A stretch of 12,572 nucleotides of DNA from Spirochaetaceae bacterium (GCA_031255115.1 JAIRTD010000182.1:1-12572); one strand, 5' to 3'. Positions 1-8,153 are shown, numbered from the stretch's first letter. Translations and numbers: made by a program. Notes: generated from the letters alone by a model not told the origin.

Positions 1-586
1 GAATCCTTTTGGCAATGACAATCCCCCGGCCAATGTGTACTATGTCGGCTCCCAGGAAATCGTTGCCGGCCAGCTTCAGATGGAAGCTATGGGCCAGCTC
101 CTCAACGGGCAGGGCGGTGTTTGCATACTCATGGGCAAACTTGACAATGAAGGCGCCATACTCAGAACCCAGGGTAATAAAGACATCATCGCTTCCAAAT
201 ACCCCGGCATACGGGTTCTTGCCGAGGAAACCGGAAACTGGCAGCGGGATCAGGGCATGAGCCTTACCGAAAACTGGATTACCACCTATGGCCGTAATCT
301 TACGGGTATTCTGGGAAACAATGACGAAATGGCCCTGGGCGCTGTCGAAGCTCTCAAAGCCGCGGGCCGTACCGATGTTATTGTAATGGGTGTTGACGCT
401 ATTCCTGACGCTTTGGCCGCTGTTGCCAATGGAAGCCTTGCCGCCACGGTGCTTCAGGATGCCGCCGGTCAGGGCAGAGGCGCGGGAGAGGCCGCCCATA
501 ACGCTCTCCAGAACCAGAACCAGCCGCCCATCAACTGGATCCCCTTTGTGCTTATCGACCAAAGCAATTTGGCGCAGTATCAGTAA
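1..586 (+). CDS. mglB: Sugar ABC transporter substrate-binding protein, MglB-like (5' end missing)
   Basis: The reading frame is open from base 2 and ends at TAA 584-586, so only about the last 194 residues are present and the signal peptide is not visible. The protein would bind a sugar in the periplasm and deliver it to the MglA/MglC-like membrane complex encoded downstream. Family signs are the NNDEMALGAVEALKAAG segment (compare NNDAMAMGAVEALKAH in E. coli MglB) and the GVDAIPDALAAVANGSLAATVLQD segment, here split as GVDAIPDALAAV and ANGSLAATVLQD, which matches the GVDALPEAL...ALAGTVLND stretch of MglB. These form the C-terminal lobe and hinge of type I periplasmic binding proteins. Gene order B-A-C is that of mgl operons. 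The ligand is uncertain: the neighbouring dehydrogenase and isomerase suggest inositol or a related compound rather than galactose. Confidence 0.88.
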   Translation, partial: NPFGNDNPPANVYYVGSQEIVAGQLQMEAMGQLLNGQGGVCILMGKLDNEGAILRTQGNKDIIASKYPGIRVLAEETGNWQRDQGMSLTENWITTYGRNLTGILGNNDEMALGAVEALKAAGRTDVIVMGVDAIPDALAAVANGSLAATVLQDAAGQGRGAGEAAHNALQNQNQPPINWIPFVLIDQSNLAQYQ

Positions 587-611
587 AAATACCCAGGTAA
601 CAGGAAACCTG

Positions 612-641
612 CCGGGACGTATATAGCGCGTCCCGGTTTTT
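612..641 (+). terminator. Intrinsic terminator after the binding-protein gene
   Basis: An 8-bp perfect stem pairs ccgggacg (612-619) with cgtcccgg (629-636) around a 9-nt loop, directly followed by TTTTT (637-641). It lies 25 bases after the binding-protein stop and about 50 before the ATPase start. In binding-protein transporter operons such a structure usually lets part of the transcripts read through, so that the binding protein is made in excess over the membrane components. That role is inferred here. Confidence 0.8.
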
Positions 642-691
642 CCGAAGGGACGGTTCGGCGCGCAGGGCCGTCCTGTCAAGGGGGGTGAGGA

Positions 692-2221
692 TTGAGCGAA
701 TATCTACTTGAAATGAGAAATATTGTAAAAACCTTTCCGGGTGTACAGGCCTTGAGAGGGGTGGAACTTAAAGTCAGGCCCGGCGAAATTCATGCCTTGA
801 TGGGGGAGAACGGGGCGGGAAAATCCACCCTCATGAAGTGTATAGCCGGTATTCACCGGCCGACAAGCGGGGAGATTTTTTTTGATGGACAGGTCAGGGG
901 TCCCTACAACACCTCAGAGGCCTTTACAATGGGCATTTCCATGATACACCAGGAACTGACCCCCATACTGCACCGGCCAATCGCCGAAAATATATGGCTT
1001 GGACGGGAGCCGTTGAACAAGTTTGGACTTATCGATCACAAGAAAATGTACGAGATGACCAGGGAGGTTCTTAAGATTATCGAACTGGAAGAAGATCCTT
1101 CTTCCCTCATGGCGTCTCTTACCGTAGCGAAAATGCAGATGGTCGAAATCGCAAAGGCGGTTTCGTTTGATTCACAATTGATTATAATGGACGAGCCCAC
1201 ATCGGCTCTTACAGATAAAGAGGTTAAACAGCTTTTTGACATCATGCGAAAGCTGAAGAGTCAGGGGAAAAGCATCATCTTTATTTCTCATAAACTTGAT
1301 GAAATCTACGAAATAGCCGATCGCATTACAGTCTACCGGGACGGTATGTATATAGGCGCCGAAAACACCGCTGATCTCAAGGTCGACAAGCTCATCAATA
1401 TGATGGTAGGCAGGGATGTGAACGAACTTTTTCCCAAGGTTCCCTGTCCCATAGGCGAAGTCAGGCTGGAGGTAAAAAATCTTTCCAACCGGAAGTATTT
1501 TCACGATGTTTCCTTTGCCGTGCGCAGGGGCGAAATCTTTGGTATAGCCGGTCTTGTCGGCGCGGGCCGTACCGAAGTTGTGGAAACTATCTTTGGCATG
1601 AGGCCCCATACATCAGGCGAAATATTCATTGACGGAAAAAAGGTAGAAATAAAGAGCCCGCGGGACGCCATACGGTACGGCATGGCCTGGCTGACCGAGG
1701 ACAGGCGTGGTTCGGGAATCTTTCCCATGCTGTCGGTGCAGCTTAACATAGTCATCGCTACAATTCCCCGTTTCCTCAACAAGATAGGACTTATACGGGA
1801 TTCAAAACTTAACGCGAGCTGTGAAGAATACGTACGGAAGATTCAGGTTAAGACGCCTAGCCTTGCGCAGCATGCGCAAAACCTGTCGGGAGGCAATCAA
1901 CAGAAAGTACTCGTGGCCCGCTGGCTTATGACTAACCCGGACATACTCTTTCTCGACGAGCCTACCAGGGGCATCGATGTGGGAACCAAATCGGAAATAC
2001 ACAGACTCATTACCAATCTTGCCGGAGAAGGCAAATCTATAGTGATGATCTCAAGCGAGCTTCCCGAAGTCATGGGTATGAGCGACCGTATCATGGTCAT
2101 GCATCAGGGCAAGGTAACCGGCATTGTTGATAATACCAGCGGGCTTACCCAGGAAGAACTGATGGCGTATGCCACGGATACGGTAGAAGAATACAAAAAA
2201 AACAAGGAGGGTAAAGAATGA
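692..2221 (+). CDS. mglA: Sugar ABC transporter ATP-binding protein, MglA-like (two nucleotide-binding domains)
   Basis: This 509-residue protein of the MglA/RbsA/XylG family would power sugar import from the cytoplasmic face of the membrane. Domain 1 has Walker A GENGAGKST (about 38-46), Walker B IIMDEPTSALTD (D167, E168) and the switch His200. Domain 2 has the family-typical degenerate P-loop GLVGAGRTE, an intact signature LSGGNQQ (398-404) and Walker B FLDEPTRGID (D422, E423). The N-terminal run EYLLEMRNIVKTFPGVQAL and the length closely match E. coli MglA (506 residues). The signature of domain 1 reads LTVAKMQM, further from LSGGQ than the LSVSQMQM of MglA. The start is TTG at 692, preceded by a purine-rich G tract (680-690). 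The gene overlaps the permease gene by 4 bp. The sugar is not defined by the ATPase. Confidence 0.92.
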   Translation: MSEYLLEMRNIVKTFPGVQALRGVELKVRPGEIHALMGENGAGKSTLMKCIAGIHRPTSGEIFFDGQVRGPYNTSEAFTMGISMIHQELTPILHRPIAENIWLGREPLNKFGLIDHKKMYEMTREVLKIIELEEDPSSLMASLTVAKMQMVEIAKAVSFDSQLIIMDEPTSALTDKEVKQLFDIMRKLKSQGKSIIFISHKLDEIYEIADRITVYRDGMYIGAENTADLKVDKLINMMVGRDVNELFPKVPCPIGEVRLEVKNLSNRKYFHDVSFAVRRGEIFGIAGLVGAGRTEVVETIFGMRPHTSGEIFIDGKKVEIKSPRDAIRYGMAWLTEDRRGSGIFPMLSVQLNIVIATIPRFLNKIGLIRDSKLNASCEEYVRKIQVKTPSLAQHAQNLSGGNQQKVLVARWLMTNPDILFLDEPTRGIDVGTKSEIHRLITNLAGEGKSIVMISSELPEVMGMSDRIMVMHQGKVTGIVDNTSGLTQEELMAYATDTVEEYKKNKEGKE

Positions 2222-3207
2222 CACAGCGTTTTGATATGAGACGGATATTTAGAACATACGGTATGGTTATTGTTCTTCTTTTTATGATAATACTGCTCAG
2301 TTTGGTAAGCAGGGGTACGTTTCTTTCGCCAACCAATATTTTTAATGTATTAACCCAAAGTTCAATCTTCGGGATTATGGCGCTGGGGATGACCTTTGTT
2401 ATCATTTCCAAAGGCATAGACCTTTCGGTAGGCTCGGTGCTGGCCCTGTCCGGCGTTGTGGCGGCGAGTGTTGCCCAGGTTGCGGACGCTACGGAAAAGT
2501 ACTTTCCCAATATACCGGTGCTGCCGGTCCTTGTACCTGTGGTAGTGGCTCTGGTTATAGGCGCAGGCTGCGGCTGTATCAGCGGCTTCCTTATCGCCAA
2601 GACCGGGATACCGGCCTTTATCGCCACCCTGGGCATGCAGACTGTGGCCAGGGGTTTTGCCCTCATCTATACCAAGGGGAGGCCGGTAAGCAATCTTATT
2701 CCCTCCCTGAGTTTTCTGGGAGACAAAGTCTTCAGGAACATGATTCCCGTTCCGGTAATCATTTATTTTATAATGATTATTATCAGTTACATACTGCTCA
2801 ATAAAACCCGGTTTGGAAAAAATACCTATGCCATAGGAGGCAATATAACCGCGGCGGAAGTATCGGGCATCAATGTTTCTAAAAACCTTATCCTGATTTA
2901 TACCTACTGCGGGCTCCTTGCCGGTCTTGCCGCGCTGGTTTTCGCCGGGCGGGTGGGGAGCGTACATCCCGGCGCCGCTGAAGGTTATGAGCTTACCGCC
3001 ATAGCCGCGACTACCATAGGCGGTACGTCCCATTCGGGCGGCATAGGAACTATAGTCGGCGCCTTTATCGGCACCATGGTACTCCAGGTTCTGCGTAACG
3101 GTTTTACCCTCCTCAGCGTAAACGCCTACTGGCAGAAAGTCGCCGAAGGTCTTATTATCGTCGTAGCGGTTATTATTGATATGAGGAAAAACGCAAAACG
3201 TGATTAG
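2218..3207 (+). CDS. mglC: Sugar ABC transporter permease, MglC-like
   Basis: This 329-residue hydrophobic protein is of the RbsC/MglC/XylH permease family and would form the membrane channel, probably as a homodimer. Its first membrane segment is around residues 15-31 (GMVIVLLFMIILLSLV), followed by several more. Diagnostic segments are GMTFVIISKGIDLSVGSV, the cytoplasmic coupling region GYELTAIAATTIGGTSHSGG and the C-terminal VNAYWQKVAEGLIIVVAV, which parallels VNPYWQYIIKGGIIIFAV in E. coli MglC. The ATG at 2218 overlaps the TGA of the ATPase gene (ATGA) and has a strong AAGGAGG at 2204-2210, so translation of the two is probably coupled. It forms one importer with the two upstream genes. 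Confidence 0.92.
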   Translation: MTQRFDMRRIFRTYGMVIVLLFMIILLSLVSRGTFLSPTNIFNVLTQSSIFGIMALGMTFVIISKGIDLSVGSVLALSGVVAASVAQVADATEKYFPNIPVLPVLVPVVVALVIGAGCGCISGFLIAKTGIPAFIATLGMQTVARGFALIYTKGRPVSNLIPSLSFLGDKVFRNMIPVPVIIYFIMIIISYILLNKTRFGKNTYAIGGNITAAEVSGINVSKNLILIYTYCGLLAGLAALVFAGRVGSVHPGAAEGYELTAIAATTIGGTSHSGGIGTIVGAFIGTMVLQVLRNGFTLLSVNAYWQKVAEGLIIVVAVIIDMRKNAKRD

Positions 3208-3252
3208 ACTTGTTTACACATCATAGATTTGAGTTTGTCAAACAAGTCTTTT
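3206..3252 (+). terminator. Possible weak terminator or 3'-end stem-loop after the permease gene
   Basis: A perfect 10-bp inverted repeat pairs agacttgttt (3206-3215) with aaacaagtct (3240-3249), and three more T follow (a TTTT run at 3249-3252). The loop is long (24 nt) and the stem AT-rich, so termination may be weak. It starts inside the permease stop codon. It could equally protect the importer mRNA 3' end or be a regulatory palindrome. No convincing promoter was seen in the 61-base gap to the next gene. Confidence 0.35.
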
Positions 3253-3268
3253 GTCACGGGAAGGAAGT

Positions 3269-4294
3269 ATGAATAAGGTTAAAATTGGTTCTGTGGGGCT
3301 CGGCCGGCTGGGCGTAAGGCATGCCGAAAACATTGCCGGAAAAATCAGGAACGCGGAGCTTACAGCCCTCTGCGATGTTGACACTGCCAAGCTCAAAGAA
3401 ACAGCCGGACGGCTGGGGGTTTCCCGCTGCTTTGATTCCTTTGAGGAAATGATAGCTTCCAAAGATATTGACGCCGTGACGCTCGTATCTCCTTCGGGCC
3501 TCCATACAAAGCAGATTGCCGCCGCCCTTGCCGCGGGAAAACATGTGTTTTCCGAAAAACCCCTGGGCGTCAGCGTGGCCGAGTGCAAGGAAGCGGAAAA
3601 GGCGGTAGAGGCCCACCCTGATCTGGTGTTTATGCTGGGCTTTATGCGGCGCTTTGACGAGTCATACCAGTATGCGTATAAAAAAGTGGCCGCAGGCGAG
3701 ATAGGCAGGCCGGTGCTTTTTAGGTCTTACAGCCAGGACCCCGAAAAATTTATTGAAGGCGCTATCGCCTTTGCCCCTCATTCGGGCGGACAGTTCCTTG
3801 ACATGGCGGTCCATGACATTGACCTGGCCCGGTGGTTTACCGGCTCCGAGCCTGAGAGCGTCTATGCCATAGGGGATTGTTACGCCCATCCTGAATTCGG
3901 CCGGTACAAGGACGGAGACAATGTATCATGCCTCATGAAATTCCGAAACGGCTGTATGGTGTTCCTGTTTGCCGGACGCACCGCTCCCCACGGGTACAAT
4001 GTGGAGACCGAGATCATAGGAACCAAGGGCATACTCCGTGTCGCGTCGGTTCCCCAGAAAAATCTTGTAGAGATTCTTGACAATCACGGAGTACGAAAGG
4101 AATGCAGTGAGAATTTTCTTGAGCGTTTTGAAAGCGCCTATGTCAACGAGGTTCAGGAATTTGTTGACTGTATTATCTTCGGCAAAAAACCTGCCGTCAG
4201 CGTATATGACGGAACCAGGGTTTCTGAAATAGCGTATACTTGCAAGGCGGCATTTGAACAGGGAGAGATGATTACGTTTTCTATGTCAGTATAA
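3269..4294 (+). CDS. Gfo/Idh/MocA family oxidoreductase, inositol 2-dehydrogenase-like
   Basis: This 341-residue protein is an NAD(P)-dependent sugar or cyclitol dehydrogenase. The N-terminal Rossmann fold begins IGSVGLGRLG (about 6-15). The family motif SEKPLGV places Lys97 exactly where Bacillus subtilis IolG has its catalytic Lys97. The later stretch GGQFLDMAVHDIDLARW supplies Asp178 and His182, with the D-x3-H spacing of the IolG triad (K97, D172, H176). This supports oxidation of a ring hydroxyl, as in myo-inositol to 2-keto-myo-inositol (scyllo-inosose), but related sugars are possible. ATG 3269 was chosen because AAGGA lies just upstream and the protein then starts like its family; an in-frame TTG at 3251 would add six unlikely residues. 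It lies between the importer and the regulator gene, as expected for the first catabolic step. Confidence 0.85.
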   Translation: MNKVKIGSVGLGRLGVRHAENIAGKIRNAELTALCDVDTAKLKETAGRLGVSRCFDSFEEMIASKDIDAVTLVSPSGLHTKQIAAALAAGKHVFSEKPLGVSVAECKEAEKAVEAHPDLVFMLGFMRRFDESYQYAYKKVAAGEIGRPVLFRSYSQDPEKFIEGAIAFAPHSGGQFLDMAVHDIDLARWFTGSEPESVYAIGDCYAHPEFGRYKDGDNVSCLMKFRNGCMVFLFAGRTAPHGYNVETEIIGTKGILRVASVPQKNLVEILDNHGVRKECSENFLERFESAYVNEVQEFVDCIIFGKKPAVSVYDGTRVSEIAYTCKAAFEQGEMITFSMSV

Positions 4295-4335
4295 ACGGCT
4301 CAGGTATGACGGCCGGAGCCTATACGGGGAAAGAT

Positions 4336-5379
4336 ATGCTTAGCATCAAGGATATTGCAAGACAGGTTGGAACTTCTCCCTCAACGGTTTCCCGTGTTGT
4401 CAACGGAAAGGCCCATGTTAATTCAAAAAAAAGGGAACAGATACTCAAGCTTATAAAGGAAACCGGCTATGTGCCCAACAAGGCCGCGCGGAGCATGGTG
4501 CTTCAACGGAGCTTTGCCGTGGGCATTGTCGTTCCTGATACCTTCAATCTTTTTCAGCAGGAACTCTTTTCGATCATAGAGCGGCGGCTCGAATCCCTGG
4601 GCTACCATACCCTGTTCTTTTTTACCAAGCTCGGCCTTTCAAACGAAGAGGACTGTCTCCGGCGCCTCTCTATGGAAAAACTTGACGGAGTCATCATACT
4701 CCAGGAAATGCATCTCCCCGGGTTTTTTGAATACTTTTCCAGAACCGCCCTGCCTGTTGTAGCGTCAACCTGCAAGTACCATGAGTACCCCACTGTGGGC
4801 GTCAACGAAAAACAGGCGGCCTTTGAGGGCGTCAATTACCTTATCAGCCTGGGCCATAAAAAGATAAACATGATTTCCGGCATCGGCTTTGCCTTTGGGA
4901 CAAGGCGCACCGAAGGCTACTACGAGGCTCTGACGTTTAACGGCATAACGCCGGACGAATCGCGGGTAAGTTCGGTACAGTACTACACCGCCGAATTCGG
5001 CATGTACGGCATGAGCGAAATGCTTCAGAAGAGCAGGGATTTTACCGCCCTCTTTACCGCCAACGACGAACTTGCCATAGGGGCCATCAGGGTGCTGCGC
5101 GACGAGGGCATCAGGGTTCCTGAGGATGTTTCGGTACTTGGCTTTGATGATATTTATATGAGTAATTATATCGTACCCAGACTTACCACCATCAGGCAGC
5201 CCATAAACGAAATAGGCGAACAGGCCGCCCTGGCTTTGCACCAGAACATTACAGGCGTCCCTGGTTCCGCGGGGTTTGATATTGAACTTCCCCACCGGCT
5301 TGTTATCAGGGAGTCCACGGCCCCCCTGTCGCCGTCCACAACAAAGGCGGCCGGTGTTTATAAGGAGATACCATGTTGA
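4336..5379 (+). CDS. LacI-family transcriptional regulator
   Basis: This 347-residue repressor has the classic LacI layout. The N-terminal helix-turn-helix is LSIKDIARQVGTSPSTVSRV (2-21). A hinge region around NKAARSM precedes a periplasmic-binding-protein-like effector domain, which contains FTANDELAIGAIRVL and VSVLGFDDIYMSNY and ends with the usual LTTIRQP. ATG 4336 (MLSIKDIA) is preferred over in-frame ATG 4306 because LacI proteins normally start right before this helix and GGGGAAAG lies just upstream. The gene sits inside the catabolic cluster, 41 bases after the dehydrogenase gene, and overlaps the next gene by 7 bp. It probably controls this locus in response to the transported sugar or an intermediate. 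No operator could be assigned with confidence. Confidence 0.92.
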   Translation: MLSIKDIARQVGTSPSTVSRVVNGKAHVNSKKREQILKLIKETGYVPNKAARSMVLQRSFAVGIVVPDTFNLFQQELFSIIERRLESLGYHTLFFFTKLGLSNEEDCLRRLSMEKLDGVIILQEMHLPGFFEYFSRTALPVVASTCKYHEYPTVGVNEKQAAFEGVNYLISLGHKKINMISGIGFAFGTRRTEGYYEALTFNGITPDESRVSSVQYYTAEFGMYGMSEMLQKSRDFTALFTANDELAIGAIRVLRDEGIRVPEDVSVLGFDDIYMSNYIVPRLTTIRQPINEIGEQAALALHQNITGVPGSAGFDIELPHRLVIRESTAPLSPSTTKAAGVYKEIPC

Positions 5380-6242
5380 AAAGAAACAGAATCGCCCTAA
5401 ACCGCATCATTTCCCCTTCGCCCAGCCTGAAAGATTTCTTTTCCTTTGCCCGGAGCCTCGGCCTCTCCAAGGTCGAACTCCGCAACGACCTTCCGGGCAG
5501 GCCAGGAATCTCCGGCATCATCGACGGCCTCAAACCCGCCGGGGCTGCCCGCATGGCCCGTGATGAGGGCATTGAGATTATCACTATTAACGCCCTTCAA
5601 AAATTCAATCTCCCCTCTGAGAGACAACGCTGTGTGGAAGAACTGAAGGGGCTTCTGGAGCTCTCGTCCGCCCTGGGCTGTAAAGCGGTGGTACTCTGCC
5701 CAAATAACGAGAAAGACGACAGGCGTTCCGGGGCGGAACAGTACAGGGACACGGTAGCCGCCCTGACCGAATATGGCCCCCTCTTTGCAGAATACGGCGT
5801 TCTCGGTTATATTGAAGCTCTGGGGTTCAGCATATCGTCTTTGGCGTCTTTACCCGCGGCGCTTGGGGCTGCCAGGGCATCGGGCTTTGCCTGTTACAAG
5901 ACGCTTCTTGACAGTTTTCATCATTATATAGGCCCTGATACGGAGCATATCTTTGGCATGGACGGTCTTGGCGCTTCGTATGAAACAGCGTATACCGGCC
6001 TGGTTCATCTGTCCGGAGTCGAAGGCACAATTCCTCTCGCGGAATATCGTGATGAACACCGGGTGCTGCCGGGCCCGGCGGACACGATGGGCAACAAGGA
6101 ACTTATCGCGCGGCTCCTTGGACTGGGGTATACGGGCGACTTTTCCTTTGAGCCTTTCTCGGAGACAATTCAGCGCTTGTCTCCCGGCGAAGCGGCTTCA
6201 GCCATTGAGGCAAGCCTTCACTATCTGGGAGTCATGCCCTGA
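5373..6242 (+). CDS. Sugar phosphate isomerase/epimerase-type TIM-barrel protein, IolI-like
   Basis: This 289-residue protein belongs to the xylose isomerase-like TIM-barrel family and most resembles 2-keto-myo-inositol isomerase IolI. Parallels include VELRNDLPG (YIEIRTMDKLP in B. subtilis IolI), ITINALQKFN (LALNALVFFN), LLDSFHHYIG (LDSFHFHAMG), HRVLPG (DRVWPG) and SFEPFSE (SVELFRP). Metal-binding candidates are E148, D180, H212 and E260; in IolI they are E142, D174, H200 and E246. It likely interconverts the keto product of the neighbouring dehydrogenase. The C-terminal loop after H212 is longer than in IolI. ATG 5373 has AAGGAG at 5362-5367 and overlaps the regulator stop, so the two are coupled. 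Other activities of this versatile fold (tagatose or psicose epimerase type, inosose dehydratase) remain possible. Confidence 0.78.
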   Translation: MLKRNRIALNRIISPSPSLKDFFSFARSLGLSKVELRNDLPGRPGISGIIDGLKPAGAARMARDEGIEIITINALQKFNLPSERQRCVEELKGLLELSSALGCKAVVLCPNNEKDDRRSGAEQYRDTVAALTEYGPLFAEYGVLGYIEALGFSISSLASLPAALGAARASGFACYKTLLDSFHHYIGPDTEHIFGMDGLGASYETAYTGLVHLSGVEGTIPLAEYRDEHRVLPGPADTMGNKELIARLLGLGYTGDFSFEPFSETIQRLSPGEAASAIEASLHYLGVMP

Positions 6243-6273
6243 CGTGTAACGCGAGCCGGGTACGGGCCCTGGT

Positions 6274-6302
6274 TTGCAAAATACGGCGTTTTTGGATATA
6301 CT
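6274..6302 (+). promoter_or_regulatory. Candidate sigma-70 promoter for the transketolase genes
   Basis: TTGCAA (6274-6279) and TATACT (6297-6302) are separated by 17 bases, with four or five of six bases matching consensus in each box. Transcription would start near 6309. The boxes are overlapped by an inverted repeat, acggcgt (6283-6289) and acgccgt (6315-6321), centred on the -10 box. A second palindrome, aaaatt-g-aatttt, lies at 6324-6336. Either could be an operator, for example for the LacI-type regulator. This is inferred. Confidence 0.5.
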
Positions 6303-6368
6303 AAAATTCCGGAGACGCCGTGTAAAATTGAATTTTGAATAATGAAATTAAATAGAGGAGAAATTATT

Positions 6369-7202
6369 ATGGATAAAGAAAAACTGGATTTTCTTAAAGC
6401 CAGGGCGCTAGAAATCCGCAAGCTGACTATCGAAGAAATCGGAACGCTGGGCGTTGGTCACATAGGCGGCGCTATGTCCATAGTGGAAGTACTGGCGCTT
6501 TTGTATTTCCACCGTATGAAGGTGGACCCCAAACAGCCCAGAATGGCCAACCGGGACCAGCTTGTGGTGTCCAAAGGCCACGCCGGGCCCGCCGTATACG
6601 CGGCTCTCGCCGCCAAAGGATTTTTCCCCAAAGACTGGCTTGCCACGCTGAACCAGGGAGGAACCAAACGTCCCAGCCACTGCGACCGGAACCTGACTCC
6701 CGGCATTGACATGACCGCCGGTTCCCTGGGGCAGGGTTTTTCCGCCGCCGTGGGCATAGCCCTGGGGCTCAGAATGGACAAAAAGTCTTCGTATGTGTAT
6801 TCCATAATTGGCGACGGCGAATCCAACGAAGGGCAGGTATGGGAGGCCGCGCTTTTTGCGGGAGCCAGAAAGCTGTCCAATTTTATTGGATTTACCGATT
6901 ACAACAAACAACAGCTTGACGGCTATACCAAAGATATCATTGACCTCGGCAACCTCGAAGCCAAATGGCGGGAGTTCGGCTGGTTTGCCCAGACCGTAGA
7001 CGGCCACGACATTGCCGCTCTCGATGACGCGGTAGAAAAGGCCCAGGCCCAAAAAGAAAAGCCGTCCATGATTGTGATGAATACCATTAAAGGCCGGGGC
7101 TGCAGCTTTGCCGAAGGCATTCTTTCTAACCACAATATGACTTTTAATATGGAAAAGGCCCGGGAAGCGCTTAACGCGCTTGACGCCCAGGGAGGTAAGT
7201 AA
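6369..7202 (+). CDS. Transketolase, N-terminal (thiamine diphosphate-binding) subunit
   Basis: This 277-residue protein is the first half of a split transketolase. Visible are GHIGGAMS with His31, KGHAGPAVYAAL with His71, GSLGQGFSAAVGIALG (118-133) and the thiamine diphosphate and magnesium motif GDGESNEG (148-155), which ends in the DYNK Asn179. With its partner it would move two-carbon ketol units between sugars. ATG 6369 is chosen over in-frame ATG 6342 because GAGGAG (6355-6360) sits eight bases upstream of it. The stop overlaps the partner start by one base (TAATG). Similar split transketolases occur both as pentose-phosphate enzymes and as pathway-specific enzymes in sugar-degradation clusters. 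Its position behind a catabolic cluster suggests the latter but does not prove it. Confidence 0.9.
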   Translation: MDKEKLDFLKARALEIRKLTIEEIGTLGVGHIGGAMSIVEVLALLYFHRMKVDPKQPRMANRDQLVVSKGHAGPAVYAALAAKGFFPKDWLATLNQGGTKRPSHCDRNLTPGIDMTAGSLGQGFSAAVGIALGLRMDKKSSYVYSIIGDGESNEGQVWEAALFAGARKLSNFIGFTDYNKQQLDGYTKDIIDLGNLEAKWREFGWFAQTVDGHDIAALDDAVEKAQAQKEKPSMIVMNTIKGRGCSFAEGILSNHNMTFNMEKAREALNALDAQGGK

Positions 7203-8137
7203 TGGAAACAAAAGAATTACGCGCGGCCTATGCGGAAACACTGATAGCCCTGGGGGCAAAGAACCCCAATATCGTCGTTCTTGAGGCAGATCTGATGAAC
7301 GCCACCGGAACAAAGGTCTTTAAGGAAGCCTATCCCGACCGCTTTATCAACGTCGGCATAGCGGAGGCGAATATGATAGGCGTTGCCTCGGGCCTTTCGG
7401 AAACAGGAAAAATCCCCTTTGCTTCAACCTTTGCCTGTTTTGCTTCCCGCAGGGATTTTGATCAGTTCTTTATCTCGGCCAATTATGCCCAGCTCAATGT
7501 CAAACTCATCGGGACCGATCCGGGCGTTACCGCCGCCTTTAACGGTGGGACCCACATGCCCTTCGAAGACCTCGCCCTCATGAGGGTCATACCCAAACTC
7601 ATCGTTGCCGAACCCTCTGATCCCAGAGTCTGCGCCGCTTTTATTGAACAGGCCGCCAGTCTCTACGGCTGCGTGTACATACGCATAGCCCGCAAGGCCG
7701 TCCCCTACCTGTACGACGAAAACGAAAAATTTGAATTCGGCAAGGCCAAACTTCTTAAACAGGGCAAGGACGTATGTTTTATGGCCCTGGGAAGCCTCAT
7801 GGTAAATGAATCCCTCAAGGCCGCCGAACTGCTTGCCGGCCAGGGCATAGACGCCGGGGTGCTGGATATACTTACCCTCAAACCCATTGACCGGGAAGCG
7901 GTCCTTGACCAGGCCGCCAAAGTCAGGGCGGTAGTTTCGGTGGAGAACCACCAGGTCATAGGCGGCCTGGGGAGCGCCATCGCCGAACTCCTTGCGGAGA
8001 ACAGCTATCAGGGCAAGTTCAAACGTGTAGGCATTCAGGACGAATTCGGCCAGGTCGGAACCCAGGACTTTTTGGTCAAGCACTACGGCCTTGACGCCGA
8101 AACCATAGCCGCCGGAACAAAGGCGCTTTTGGGTTAA
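7202..8137 (+). CDS. Transketolase, C-terminal (pyrimidine-binding) subunit
   Basis: This 311-residue protein is the second half of the split transketolase. It has the pyrimidine-binding domain and the swivel domain. FINVGIAEANMIG supplies the catalytic Glu55 that activates thiamine. ASTFACFASRRDFDQ and GVTAAFNGGTHMPFEDLALMR are family landmarks, and the C-terminal third (DILTLKPID, VVSVENHQVIGGLGSAIAE) is the transketolase C domain. Its length is typical of archaeal and bacterial split forms. GGAGG at 7191-7195 and the one-base overlap with the N subunit imply coupled, equal synthesis. The last gene of the catabolic block has no clear terminator after it, so some read-through into the his leader is possible. 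Confidence 0.9.
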   Translation: METKELRAAYAETLIALGAKNPNIVVLEADLMNATGTKVFKEAYPDRFINVGIAEANMIGVASGLSETGKIPFASTFACFASRRDFDQFFISANYAQLNVKLIGTDPGVTAAFNGGTHMPFEDLALMRVIPKLIVAEPSDPRVCAAFIEQAASLYGCVYIRIARKAVPYLYDENEKFEFGKAKLLKQGKDVCFMALGSLMVNESLKAAELLAGQGIDAGVLDILTLKPIDREAVLDQAAKVRAVVSVENHQVIGGLGSAIAELLAENSYQGKFKRVGIQDEFGQVGTQDFLVKHYGLDAETIAAGTKALLG

Positions 8138-8153
8138 ACGGCGTGGATTTGTA

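Noticed and set aside
6250..6259. Dispersed repeat shared between the pre-transketolase gap and the hisH-hisF insert (10-mer in inverted orientation)
   Set aside because: Similarity does not extend clearly beyond 10 GC-rich bases, so chance is likely.
6408..7313. Long open frame on the - strand opposite the transketolase N-subunit gene
   Set aside because: It mirrors the codon pattern of a gene with clear catalytic motifs, has no recognisable protein features and no ribosome binding site. The same holds for antisense frames at 2362-3033, 7424-8227 and 8921-9589.
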